DNA from: an uncultured Caulobacterales bacterium
GTDB taxonomy: Bacteria > Pseudomonadota > Alphaproteobacteria > Caulobacterales > Maricaulaceae
Direction of reading: 5' to 3'
DNA length: 52,941 nt
NCBI GenBank assembly: GCA_937929915.1
Contig: CALFUN010000032.1
Coordinates: forward strand, 1 to 52,941
The position numbers and the translations under genes are program-made. Shown one piece after another: positions 34,395 to 42,327 of the stretch (positions are counted from its first letter, which is position 1; every line of letters begins with the position of its first letter). The notes below the pieces were generated by a model that saw nothing but the letters and a program-made list of their open reading frames with translations, was not told where the DNA came from and did no database searches.

Positions 34395-34540
34395 GATTAT
34401 TCTCTTCCTCCCTTAATGAGAATGACCGCCAAGTGAGCCCCCTTACTCCCTTGGCATAACACTCGGATAAGACCCCCTTTCTTATCTAGTTGTGTTTTAG
34501 CAGGATTGAAGCCCCCCTTACTTCAATCCTGCTTTTTATT
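34390..34540 (+). ncRNA. Structured small RNA copy 2: four hairpins with C-rich loops
   Basis: Same order as copy 1. H1: ATTCTC/GAGAAT (34399-34404/34418-34423), loop TTCCTCCCTTAAT. H2: GCCAAG/CTTGGC (34428-34433/34450-34455) extended by GAG/CTC across a T-C mismatch, loop CCCCCTTA. H3: GATAAG/CTTATC (34466-34471/34481-34486), loop ACCCCCTTT, with outer ACACT/AGT-GTGT pairing. H4: 13-bp perfect stem (34499-34511/34521-34533), loop CCCCCCTTA, then a T-rich tail. Compared with copy 1, stems are kept while loops and linkers differ, and in H4 two base pairs change on both sides (G-C to A-T, A-T to G-C). This is strong support for an RNA. It ends 36 bp before the convergent uvrB stop. Confidence 0.8.
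34499..34540 (+). terminator. Rho-independent terminator of RNA copy 2
   Basis: Perfect 13-bp stem AGCAGGATTGAAG/CTTCAATCCTGCT, loop CCCCCCTTA, followed by TTTTTATT. On the opposite strand no T-run follows the stem, so it does not terminate uvrB. Confidence 0.9.
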
Positions 34541-34575
34541 GCCTAAAACTATGAAGATATGCGCATTATGAACGC

Positions 34576-36726
34576 TTAAATGGCTTGAGCTTTGAGCGTC
34601 TGCATTTCATCGCGCAGGCGCGCGGCTTCCTCAAATTCAAGATTTTCAGCCGCGACAAACATGCGTTTTTCAAGATCTGCCAATATAGCGACCATATTGC
34701 CGCCCATATAGGCCGCTTGCCCATTTTCGGCCACTTCGAGAGCAGGCGTGCTGTCTTGCTGGTATTTTTTCTTAATTTGACCAGAGGGCGTATAGCGATT
34801 TGCTGCATCTTTGATTTTCTCGGCGGCTTGACTATCGCCGACCATATCGGCCACACCGCGCAACACAGTTTGCGGCGTAATGCCGTGTGTCTCATTATGC
34901 GCGATTTGGCGTGCGCGGCGGCGTTTAGTCTCGTCCATAGCCCGCTGCATAGACCCTGTGATTTTATCAGCATATAGCACGACACGCGCATTGGCATTTC
35001 GCGCCGCGCGGCCAATCGTTTGCACAAGCGAGGTTTCGCTTCGCAGAAATCCTTCCTTATCAGCATCTAAAATGCCAACAAAAGCACATTCGGGAATATC
35101 AAGACCTTCGCGCAGCAAGTTAATCCCGATCAATACGTCAAATTTACCAAGGCGCAGATCGCGGATGATTTCGATACGTTCCAGCGTATCGACATCACTA
35201 TGCATATAGCGCACGCGAATCCCTTGATCTGTCATATATTCAGTGAGATCTTCGGCCATTTTCTTGGTTAGGGTGGTGACAAGTGAGCGGTAGCCTTGAG
35301 CCGCAACTTTTTGAACTTCGTCAATAATATCATCGACTTGATTGCCGCCATCTTTGGAGACAGGACGTATTTCGACAGGCGGATCAATCAAGCCTGTTGG
35401 GCGAATAACTTGCTCGACAAAGACGCCGCCTGTGCGCTCCATTTCCCAATTTGCTGGCGTGGCGGAAACATGAATAGATTGCGGGCGCATGGCGTCCCAT
35501 TCTTCAAATTTTAGCGGGCGGTTATCGATACAGCTGGGCAGGCGGAAGCCATGTTCGGATAATGTGGTTTTGCGGTTCAAGTCACCTTTGCTCATTGCGC
35601 CGATTTGCGGCACCGACACATGTGATTCGTCCATGAATAAAAGCGCATCTTCGGGCAGATATTCAAATAATGTCGGCGGCGGCTCCCCTGGCGCGCGGCC
35701 TGTCAGATAGCGGGAATAATTCTCAATGCCTGAGCAAAACCCTTGCGCGGCAATCATCTCTAGATCAAATTCTGTGCGTTGGGCGATACGTTGGGCTTCG
35801 AGTAATTTCCCTTCGGCTTCATAACGCTTCAGAGTATCTTGGAGTTCTTTTTTTATGCCTTTGACCGCGGCCTGCAAAGTTGGGCGCGGCGTGACATAAT
35901 GCGAATTGGCATAAACGCGCACAGTGTCTAAATTCTGAAGGCTTTTTCCTGTCAGCGGATCAAAGGCGGTAATCGCATCAATTTCATCCCCGAAGAAATC
36001 AAAGCGCCATGCCATATCATCATAATGGGCGGGGAAAAGCTCAACGCAATCACCGCGCACACGAAATGTACCGCGCTGAAATGCCAAATCATTGCGCGCA
36101 TATTGTAGCTCGACAAATTGGGCCATGAGTGCGCGCTGATCAATCTCTTGGCCTTTAGCAAGGTCAACGGTCATCGCCGTATAGGTTTCTACTGAGCCGA
36201 TACCGTAAATGCAAGAGACAGAGGCGACGATGATACAATCATCGCGCTCTAATATGGCCCGCGTCGCCGCATGGCGCATGCGGTCAATTTGTTCATTCAC
36301 GCTGCTGTCTTTTTCTATGAAAGTATCTGTACGCGGCACATAGGCTTCGGGTTGGTAATAATCATAATAAGAGACAAAATATTCGACTGCATTATCTGGA
36401 AAAAAGCTTTTAAATTCAGAATATAATTGCGCCGCGAGCGTTTTATTCGGGGCCATGATGAGAGCAGGACGCTGTGTTTGCTCGATAATTTTCGCCATTG
36501 TAAAGGTTTTACCTGACCCGGTTACGCCGAGTAGAACTTGGTCGCGTTCAATAGAATTTAGGCCAGCAACAAGCTCTTTAATCGCTTTGGGTTGATCGCC
36601 TTTGGGTTCAAATTCGCTGACGAGCCGAAACCGTTTTCCGCCTTCGGATTTCTCAGGGCGCACAGGCTTATGCGGTGTCCAAAGTGCAGGCGTCTCTCGG
36701 ACGTTGATATTGGCAGAGCTAGGCAT
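34576..36726 (-). CDS. uvrB: UvrABC excision nuclease subunit B
   Basis: 716 aa. The damage-verifying helicase-like subunit of nucleotide excision repair. Walker [14 protein letters not shown] near residue 63; the beta-hairpin [13 protein letters not shown]; motif [17 protein letters not shown]; helicase motifs [17 protein letters not shown]-terminal UVR domain (about 675-712, [28 protein letters not shown]) contacts UvrC. An N-terminal extension of ~30 residues precedes [17 protein letters not shown], as is common in this class. No GTTC-N7-GTTC LexA box is apparent in the 98 bp upstream. Confidence 0.97.
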   Translation of the reverse strand: MPSSANINVRETPALWTPHKPVRPEKSEGGKRFRLVSEFEPKGDQPKAIKELVAGLNSIERDQVLLGVTGSGKTFTMAKIIEQTQRPALIMAPNKTLAAQLYSEFKSFFPDNAVEYFVSYYDYYQPEAYVPRTDTFIEKDSSVNEQIDRMRHAATRAILERDDCIIVASVSCIYGIGSVETYTAMTVDLAKGQEIDQRALMAQFVELQYARNDLAFQRGTFRVRGDCVELFPAHYDDMAWRFDFFGDEIDAITAFDPLTGKSLQNLDTVRVYANSHYVTPRPTLQAAVKGIKKELQDTLKRYEAEGKLLEAQRIAQRTEFDLEMIAAQGFCSGIENYSRYLTGRAPGEPPPTLFEYLPEDALLFMDESHVSVPQIGAMSKGDLNRKTTLSEHGFRLPSCIDNRPLKFEEWDAMRPQSIHVSATPANWEMERTGGVFVEQVIRPTGLIDPPVEIRPVSKDGGNQVDDIIDEVQKVAAQGYRSLVTTLTKKMAEDLTEYMTDQGIRVRYMHSDVDTLERIEIIRDLRLGKFDVLIGINLLREGLDIPECAFVGILDADKEGFLRSETSLVQTIGRAARNANARVVLYADKITGSMQRAMDETKRRRARQIAHNETHGITPQTVLRGVADMVGDSQAAEKIKDAANRYTPSGQIKKKYQQDSTPALEVAENGQAAYMGGNMVAILADLEKRMFVAAENLEFEEAARLRDEMQTLKAQAI

Positions 36727-36824
36727 GGATTTAAAGTAAGGTGCCTATCTGAGAATGCAAGCCTTGGTATCTTATCTTCATTGAAACTTTGCGTATGATT
36801 TTAGATGTTAAATAATGCAGTGAT

Positions 36825-37334
36825 TTAGTTAAATATATTTAGCTCTTGCGGCTTAATTATAGGGTTGGTTGTTACATGCCCGACATAGCCTGCATATCCG
36901 CCTATGGCGACTGTCGAGATCCAATCTAATACAATTTTCCAATGCTCTGTCTGTAAGCTGATTAGAACATAAATATTTATACTGCCAAATATAACGCCCA
37001 ATATAAGGCCCATAAGAACTGTAAATGATAGAGTTATGGGGGTAAAGATTTCAGCAATATATAAAATGGGGAGGCCAATGAAATAACAACATATAAAAGC
37101 GATTGGCAGGCCAATAATCACATAAGGTATTATGAGTGCGAGTGCATTCAGGGTTGTGTTAATGCTAAAATTGCTTTGGTTGAAAAATATCAAAGATATT
37201 ATATCAACGATGAGAACGCCAGTCCAACCGATGACCGTAGCGACAGATAGAAATTGAATTTTAGGGAAGGTTTCGCCTTTAGATGGCTTAAAGCTGATCT
37301 CTGTTGGCGGTATATTTATATCTTTGGAGGGCAT
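36825..37334 (-). CDS. Hypothetical membrane protein
   Basis: 169 aa. A 25-residue polar N terminus is followed by four hydrophobic helices (about residues 27-50, 62-86, 90-122, 136-155). No family is recognised. It lies 35 bp after the 278-aa unknown gene on the same strand, so the two probably form an operon controlled by the palindrome upstream of the latter. Its composition is AT-richer than the surrounding genes. Confidence 0.6.
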   Translation of the reverse strand: MPSKDINIPPTEISFKPSKGETFPKIQFLSVATVIGWTGVLIVDIISLIFFNQSNFSINTTLNALALIIPYVIIGLPIAFICCYFIGLPILYIAEIFTPITLSFTVLMGLILGVIFGSINIYVLISLQTEHWKIVLDWISTVAIGGYAGYVGHVTTNPIIKPQELNIFN

Positions 37335-37369
37335 ATAATGAACCTTTATCTATGCGAAAATTGACAGAT

Positions 37370-38206
37370 TTATGCTAACGGCGCAGGTGCCGTATGGTTT
37401 TGAATGCGGACGGGTTTTACGGCATAATCATTTAGAGTTTTATCAACGTTGTCCCATCCTGCTCGTTGGGCACGTTCAAAAGCTTGTCTGCCTTTTTCAA
37501 TGCGCTCAGACTTGCTTAAGAAGTTTTTAAAAAAGAGAGGCCGTGATTTTGGGAAATACCGAAATTGAATAAGAGGCTTGAGGGCAATCCATTTTATAAG
37601 CGGCCAATCGAGTTTCTTGGCAGCTTTCATGACTTCGGGATGCACAATATTGTCTTGTTCCCAGTTAAAAAAGACTTCGAATAAATCCCGTTTATCTTCG
37701 GCAGATAACATAAATCCGAGCCGCCGCGCTTTATGGCATTTGTTTAATGCTGTGATGAAATTATCTGGGAAAAATGCTTTTAAATTATGTGTATGACCAA
37801 ACCTATCTGTCATATGATAGGCGATATATGTTTCCACACAGACTTGTCGATTGATTTCACGAAAACTCTCGGCAAAATTTTCTAATTGTTGTTGTTTTTC
37901 ACGTTTTAATTTTGGGTTTAAAATGAACTGGATGGCTAATATCTTCGCCAGTCGTGCCCCGAGATCAAAATAACCTTTCGCCCATAAAGCCCCATGAGCT
38001 GCGATTAGGGGAAATGTGTGGTTTCCATGAGAGTGCTTATAGAGGCTGTGGTATAATTCCGCGCGCTGTCCTAGCTCTTTAGGTTGTCCGGCCAGTTTGA
38101 CCGCGGCGACACGTAAAGTTTTATAATAATTGTCTATATGGCTCTGTTCGCAGGGCTTCGGATTAATATGAAAATTATCTCTTTTTTCAAATTTAAACTC
38201 GACCAT
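37370..38206 (-). CDS. Conserved-looking hypothetical protein
   Basis: 278 aa, soluble, mostly helical and basic. I recognise no domain. The most striking part is RAELYHSLYKHSHGNHTFPLIAAHGALWAKGYFDLG (about residues 47-82), dense in His and aromatic residues and likely to be conserved, followed by a helical CVETYIAYHMTDRFGHTHNL. The histidines could bind metal or haem, but that is speculation. It is the first gene of a probable operon with the 169-aa membrane protein, and a perfect 20-bp palindrome lies 52 bp upstream of its ATG. Confidence 0.6.
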   Translation of the reverse strand: MVEFKFEKRDNFHINPKPCEQSHIDNYYKTLRVAAVKLAGQPKELGQRAELYHSLYKHSHGNHTFPLIAAHGALWAKGYFDLGARLAKILAIQFILNPKLKREKQQQLENFAESFREINRQVCVETYIAYHMTDRFGHTHNLKAFFPDNFITALNKCHKARRLGFMLSAEDKRDLFEVFFNWEQDNIVHPEVMKAAKKLDWPLIKWIALKPLIQFRYFPKSRPLFFKNFLSKSERIEKGRQAFERAQRAGWDNVDKTLNDYAVKPVRIQNHTAPAPLA

Positions 38207-38258
38207 GTTGACCTCTTTATAGTTGCAGGTTTAGCGGTATTCGTCATTATTGCATGTA

Positions 38259-38278
38259 ATTTCTGTTATAACAGAAAT
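38259..38278. promoter_or_regulatory. Perfect 20-bp palindrome, operator candidate
   Basis: ATTTCTGTTATAACAGAAAT is perfectly self-complementary. It stands in the 239-bp divergent region between the 278-aa unknown (start 38206, minus) and the secreted protein gene (start 38446, plus), where a dimeric repressor of TetR/MarR size would bind. No such regulator is adjacent. Confidence 0.6.
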
Positions 38279-38298
38279 ATATGTATTAAAGAAATTAA

Positions 38299-38313
38299 TG
38301 TCAAGGTTTGACA
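38299..38313. promoter_or_regulatory. Second small dyad in the same divergent region
   Basis: TGTCAAGGTTTGACA has 6-bp arms around a 3-nt centre, 20 bp from the larger palindrome. TTGACA inside it (38308-38313) also equals a sigma-70 -35 box on the plus strand, and by symmetry on the minus strand, so the dyad may overlap both divergent promoters. Confidence 0.4.
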
Positions 38314-38445
38314 CTAAGATAACCTTAAAATTTGACTGAAATAGCCTTGAGGGAGCGGGGATAGCGTTTAAAAGCCCTGCGTTTTTACATAATTTTAGGG
38401 ATATTCGTTGATAAAAGATTTAAGTGGAAACTCTAAAGTGTAGAT

Positions 38446-39354
38446 ATGAAGGCTGGGTGGGAATTTACGCAAAAGCGACTAGCTAGGGATGTTTTACCTC
38501 TCATATCTCTATGTATGATGACAATAAGCAGCCCCGTATTGGCGTCTGTGATTGATAGACCGTTTCTGCGCGCCAATGCTGTTGTTATCGTTTTTGGTGC
38601 GGATGGATTTCAAGAAGAGGGCGGTATTGGCGGTATTGTCACTGACTTTTTATTTCTCGACACAGCTGCGGGTACGGCTGCAACTGACTTAATTGCTGAT
38701 GATGGTGTGACGATTAATTTTAATAATCAGCAATTTAACCCCATACAAAACGGTGAAGAATCAGGCATCGAGCTTGACGTGACCAATGCAACATTTGGCG
38801 GAGTTTTTACTAGCGCTGCGCCCAATCAAACCTTAGATGCCGCGGATAGCTTTACTGCATTTGGTTTGTCAGACGATACAGATATTGAGCTTCTAAATAA
38901 TGGAAATCGCGCCTCAAGGTTTTTTGTCGCCTCTAATGCCGCTTTTGATATTTACGGCTCTGTGTCTAATGTTCAAACGAGTGGCGATTTTACGGCGCTT
39001 GATTTAAGCAATATCCGCTATCGTTTGCGCGTGCAAACAACAGGTAATGCAGGGGCGGGGGCTAATCGTTGGGGCGAAGATGCACAAGACCCGTCCGTGG
39101 GCGGAGACGGAGTTGTGATAGGACAGCAGCCTGGGCCATTGCGCACTTTGGCTGATCTGGACGGGCCGCCTGTAAAAGTGTTCGATGGCGGGCGTAAAAC
39201 AGCGGCGCGTAACGGAACGATTCTGTCGCAAGCGGTAAGTTTTCAATCCCGATATAATCTTCGTCAGGCTGGCGGTATATTAAATGTGTATGATTTTTCG
39301 CAAGGTGTTGGCTCTATATCCGCCGATGTAACATATACGGTGTTTACGCCTTAA
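38446..39354 (+). CDS. Secreted protein of unknown function
   Basis: 302 aa. The N terminus (a basic stretch, then VLPLISLCMMTISSPVLA) is a signal peptide with cleavage near residue 33. The mature part is rich in Gly, Asn, Asp and Thr, has almost no Cys and reads as beta-strand rich (FTAFGLSDDTDIELLNNGNRASRFFVASNAAFDIYG). This is typical of envelope or secreted beta-barrel/beta-sandwich proteins. It ends with SISADVTYTVFTP, beta-like to the last residue. I do not recognise a family. An ECF sigma gene follows 196 bp downstream. Confidence 0.6.
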   Translation: MKAGWEFTQKRLARDVLPLISLCMMTISSPVLASVIDRPFLRANAVVIVFGADGFQEEGGIGGIVTDFLFLDTAAGTAATDLIADDGVTINFNNQQFNPIQNGEESGIELDVTNATFGGVFTSAAPNQTLDAADSFTAFGLSDDTDIELLNNGNRASRFFVASNAAFDIYGSVSNVQTSGDFTALDLSNIRYRLRVQTTGNAGAGANRWGEDAQDPSVGGDGVVIGQQPGPLRTLADLDGPPVKVFDGGRKTAARNGTILSQAVSFQSRYNLRQAGGILNVYDFSQGVGSISADVTYTVFTP

Positions 39355-39550
39355 ACAGATAAGAGTGTTTTAGTATCAGATGCTTGAGGGGTGTTGAAAA
39401 TAACTAAAATCTATTTTAAACTGTTATCCTGAGGAATAATTAAATTTTCTCATGACTTTCATGCTTTAAGCCCTTATATGGGCATCGATTAGCATATAAA
39501 GCTAACGCATAGGACTTATTGAAATTACCAATAGGAGACTGCGTAGATTA

Positions 39551-40135
39551 ATGACAAGCGATACAACCATAAACTCTGCAGAACGTGATGCTGTCTGGTT
39601 GACAGCTATTGTTCAAACAAGAGATGCGTCAGCTTTGGCTAGCCTATTTGAAATATATGGCCCTAAGCTTAGAGCATGGTTGGTTCAGCGCGGGGCCAGT
39701 GCGCAGACGGCCGAAGATATGCTTCAAGATGTCATGATTAAAGTGTGGACACGTGCGGATCAGTTTGATTCGACTAAAGCCAGTTTTGCGACTTGGCTGT
39801 ATAGAGTGACACGAAATAGCTGGATTGATCATAACCGCAAACATAACCGCACAGATGTGCGTGATCCTGAAGTCATGAAGGTCATTGCTGACGAAGAAGT
39901 GCCGTCCGCTGAATTTAGCTATATCTCGCAAGAAAGCTCTCAAATTCTAAAAGACCATATACAGCTTTTATCAGAGGTGCAGCAAAAGGCCATTCAAATG
40001 GCTTTTATGGAATTTAAAACATATCAAGAAATCTCTGAAGAAACAGGATTGCCTCTCGGAACCGTAAAAACGCGTATTCGTTCGGCGATTCAAACGCTCA
40101 AAACCAATATGCCGCGTCATTTGGGTAGTGTTTAA
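39551..40135 (+). CDS. ECF-type RNA polymerase sigma factor
   Basis: 194 aa. Sigma-70 region 2 spans about residues 25-95 (LFEIYGPKLRAWLVQRGASAQTAEDMLQDVMIKVWTRADQFDSTKASFATWLYRVTRNSWIDHNRK), region 4 about 135-185 with the helix-turn-helix YQEISEETGLPLGTVKTRIRSAIQTL. The region 2 sequence resembles the ECF11/RpoE group that in other Alphaproteobacteria is held by a ChrR zinc anti-sigma factor encoded next door. Here the downstream neighbour is the convergent gap gene and no anti-sigma gene is visible, so control must be from elsewhere. Photolyase and flavoenzyme genes, typical of such regulons, lie 1.3 kb away. Confidence 0.92.
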   Translation: MTSDTTINSAERDAVWLTAIVQTRDASALASLFEIYGPKLRAWLVQRGASAQTAEDMLQDVMIKVWTRADQFDSTKASFATWLYRVTRNSWIDHNRKHNRTDVRDPEVMKVIADEEVPSAEFSYISQESSQILKDHIQLLSEVQQKAIQMAFMEFKTYQEISEETGLPLGTVKTRIRSAIQTLKTNMPRHLGSV

Positions 40136-40229
40136 CAGCGCCGCCTATACGTTGTGACTGACCCTGAACAGTCATAATTCACGGATTTAACCTGAAAATC
40201 ATGTCAAGAAAGAGCCAGTCAGGCGCGGT

Positions 40230-41240
40230 TTAAATAAACCGTCCCATTTCTCGGGCTGTATCTAGCATACGATTGGAAAACCCCCATTCATTATCATACC
40301 AAGATAAGATACGAACCATATGTTCGCCCATACAAACCGTTTCGCTTGGGATAAAGCTAGATGAGTGCGGATCGTGATTTAAGTCTATGGAGACAACCTT
40401 ATCGTCTATGACTTGCATAACCCCTTTAAGCGCGCCATTTGCAGCTTGCGTGAAAGCTTGGTTGACGGCTGCAACGCTCGCGGCTTTTTGCGTATTGACG
40501 ACTAGATCAACAACAGAGACATTAGGTGTGGGAACTCGAATGGCTTTGCCGTCTAGCCGGCCGTCCAATTCTGGCATGACAAGTCCAATGGCTTTGGCAG
40601 CGCCTGTTGATGTGGGTATCATGGATAGAGCCGCCGCACGGCCGCGATTGAAATCCTTTGGCTCGATTGTATCAAGCGTGGGTTGATTGCCCGTATAGGC
40701 ATGAACCGTCGTCATGAACCCATTTTCAATACCAAATGTCTCATGCAAAACCTTAGCGACAGGGGCGAGCGCGTTGGTCGTACAAGAGCCGTTTGAGACA
40801 ATGATATGGTCTTTGGTAAGCGTGTCATGATTCACGCCGTAAACAATAGTATTGTCTACGCCTTTCCCCGGGGCTGATATAAGGACGCGCCGCGCGCCTG
40901 CTTCGAGATGATCGGCTGCTGCATCGCGTGCCGTAAAGAAGCCTGTGCATTCCAGAACTATATCGACATTATTATCGGCCCAATTCTGATCTTTTAAATT
41001 GCGTATGGCCGTCACTTCCATATCGCCGGACCCTATATTGAGGCTATCTTTTGTGTGCGAAATTGTTCCCGGGAACCGCCCATGGATAGAATCATATTTG
41101 AGAAGGTGAGCGAGGTTATCAGGCGAGGCGAGGTCGTTAATGGCGACGATTTGTAAATCGGTCTGTCCGCTTTCATGCAAAGCCCGTAAAACATTGCGGC
41201 CAATGCGGCCAAAACCATTAATGGCAAGTCTGAGGGGCAT
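40230..41240 (-). CDS. gap: Glyceraldehyde-3-phosphate dehydrogenase, type I
   Basis: 336 aa from the ATG at 41240, giving MPLRLAINGFGRIGRN; the frame extends 14 codons further upstream but those residues are not family-like. The catalytic cysteine is Cys153 in IIVSNGSCTTNALAPVAKVL; the NAD site shows AINDLASP (Asp36, consistent with NAD preference); substrate-binding HAYTGNQPTLD and RGRAAALSMIPTSTGAAKAI are intact; the C-terminal WYDNEWGFSNRM is diagnostic. pgk and tkt, frequent neighbours, are absent. A CGGTTT/AAACCG dyad spans the stop codon region. Confidence 0.97.
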   Translation of the reverse strand: MPLRLAINGFGRIGRNVLRALHESGQTDLQIVAINDLASPDNLAHLLKYDSIHGRFPGTISHTKDSLNIGSGDMEVTAIRNLKDQNWADNNVDIVLECTGFFTARDAAADHLEAGARRVLISAPGKGVDNTIVYGVNHDTLTKDHIIVSNGSCTTNALAPVAKVLHETFGIENGFMTTVHAYTGNQPTLDTIEPKDFNRGRAAALSMIPTSTGAAKAIGLVMPELDGRLDGKAIRVPTPNVSVVDLVVNTQKAASVAAVNQAFTQAANGALKGVMQVIDDKVVSIDLNHDPHSSSFIPSETVCMGEHMVRILSWYDNEWGFSNRMLDTAREMGRFI

Positions 41241-41443
41241 ATTTCGTCCTTTACATATGCGTTTTGTTGACAGCGCTGTCATATTTGATTTCGATATGAA
41301 AATCTAGTGATATTTGCCCATTTAGCATTCGATTTCGAACATTTAAAGTCATAACTTATTGATTGTTATGATGCAGTGCATGCCAACTGCTTTTTGACTG
41401 CATATGGGACTGTCTTTTTACTGTGAATTTAGGAAGAGATATA

Positions 41444-41479
41444 ATGAATTTATCAACCAACCCATATCAGCTATTATGA
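41444..41479 (+). CDS. 11-codon leader ORF coupled to the photolyase FAD domain
   Basis: ATG at 41444 with AGGAAGAG at 41431-41438, spacing 5; it encodes MNLSTNPYQLL and stops with TGA at 41477-41479. The stop overlaps the ATG at 41476 (ATGA), the start of the photolyase gene, which has no good ribosome-binding site of its own. A translational-coupling leader is the simplest reading. Confidence 0.5.
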   Translation: MNLSTNPYQLL

Positions 41480-42315
41480 CGCTACTGCCTCAAAAAAAGA
41501 CGAACAGCCCGCAATCTGAGCCGTTAAACTTAGCCAGTTTTGACGACCGCGCCGCTATAACGGCGCATATTCGTCAGCTTTGCCCATATTTGGATGATGA
41601 GGATATGACAATATCAGCCACGCGCGGTCATAAGAACATGGCTTTGGCACGGCTGAGTGAAATTGATCCCGAAAATTACGGTAAAACACGCAATCATATT
41701 GGCGGGAAGGTCACGCGCTTATCGCCTTATATTCGCCATGGGGTGTTGAGTTTGGCTGATATACGCGATGTTATTATGTCCAAGGTCAAAATACGGGACG
41801 GCGAAAAACTCATACAGCAAATGGCATGGCGGGAGTATTGGCAGCGCTTATACCGTGTTAACCCAGAGATAATTTGGCAAGATGCTGAAGATTACAAGAC
41901 AGGGTTTAGCGCGCAGGATTATGCGGATGACCTGCCTGAAGATATTGCAAAAGGACGGACGGGCGTGTCCTGTATTGATGCCTTTATTGGTGAATTATTA
42001 GAGCAAGGCACAATGCATAATCATGCCAGGCTCTATGTAGCGGCTTATATTTGTCACTGGCGGCGGATAAAATGGCAGGCTGGGGCACGGTTTTTCTTAT
42101 CTCACCTATTAGATGGAGATCCCGCATCCAATAATTTGTCTTGGCAATGGGTCGCCAGTACGTTTTCACATAAGCCTTACTATTATAATCTTGAAAATGT
42201 GCAGACATTCTCCCCTGATACTCTGGATACATCCCAAGAAAATAATGCCGTACTTATGGGAACATATGAAGAGGTTTATGTGCGGCTTTTTCCAAATTTA
42301 CCTACGCCAGAATAA
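41476..42315 (+). CDS. Photolyase/cryptochrome FAD-binding domain protein (split gene, part 1)
   Basis: 279 aa from ATG 41476 (an in-frame ATG at 41404 would add 24 non-homologous residues). It is only the C-terminal, FAD-binding half of a DNA photolyase: KVTRLSPYIRHGVLSLADI (FAD phosphate contact), MAWREYWQRLY, CIDAFIGELLEQGTMHNHARLYVAAYICHWRRIKWQAGARFF and LLDGDPASNNLSWQWVASTFSHKPYYYN. These are the full set of class I family motifs, with the W-rich region intact. The N-terminal antenna domain is not fused but encoded as the next gene, 12 nt downstream, so the normal domain order is reversed in the operon. By family it would repair UV pyrimidine dimers or act as a cryptochrome. Confidence 0.88.
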   Translation: MTLLPQKKTNSPQSEPLNLASFDDRAAITAHIRQLCPYLDDEDMTISATRGHKNMALARLSEIDPENYGKTRNHIGGKVTRLSPYIRHGVLSLADIRDVIMSKVKIRDGEKLIQQMAWREYWQRLYRVNPEIIWQDAEDYKTGFSAQDYADDLPEDIAKGRTGVSCIDAFIGELLEQGTMHNHARLYVAAYICHWRRIKWQAGARFFLSHLLDGDPASNNLSWQWVASTFSHKPYYYNLENVQTFSPDTLDTSQENNAVLMGTYEEVYVRLFPNLPTPE

Positions 42316-42327
42316 GAGGTTTGCGAA

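Noticed and set aside
33989-34575. Possible small proteins in the sRNA region (e.g. a 65-codon frame at 34219)
   Set aside because: The frame begins inside a terminator stem and crosses its T-run; paired stems, conserved loops and terminators explain the region better.
36727-36824. SOS (LexA) box upstream of uvrB
   Set aside because: No GTTC-N7-GTTC or GAAC-N7-GAAC spacing could be found in the upstream region.
40155-40174. TGACTG/CAGTCA hairpin after the ECF sigma gene as a terminator
   Set aside because: Only 6 bp, with no T-run on either strand; too weak to call.
41329-41345. TTCGATTTCGAA-like sequence upstream of the photolyase as an operator
   Set aside because: The arms are not properly symmetrical and the sequence is AT-rich; likely chance.
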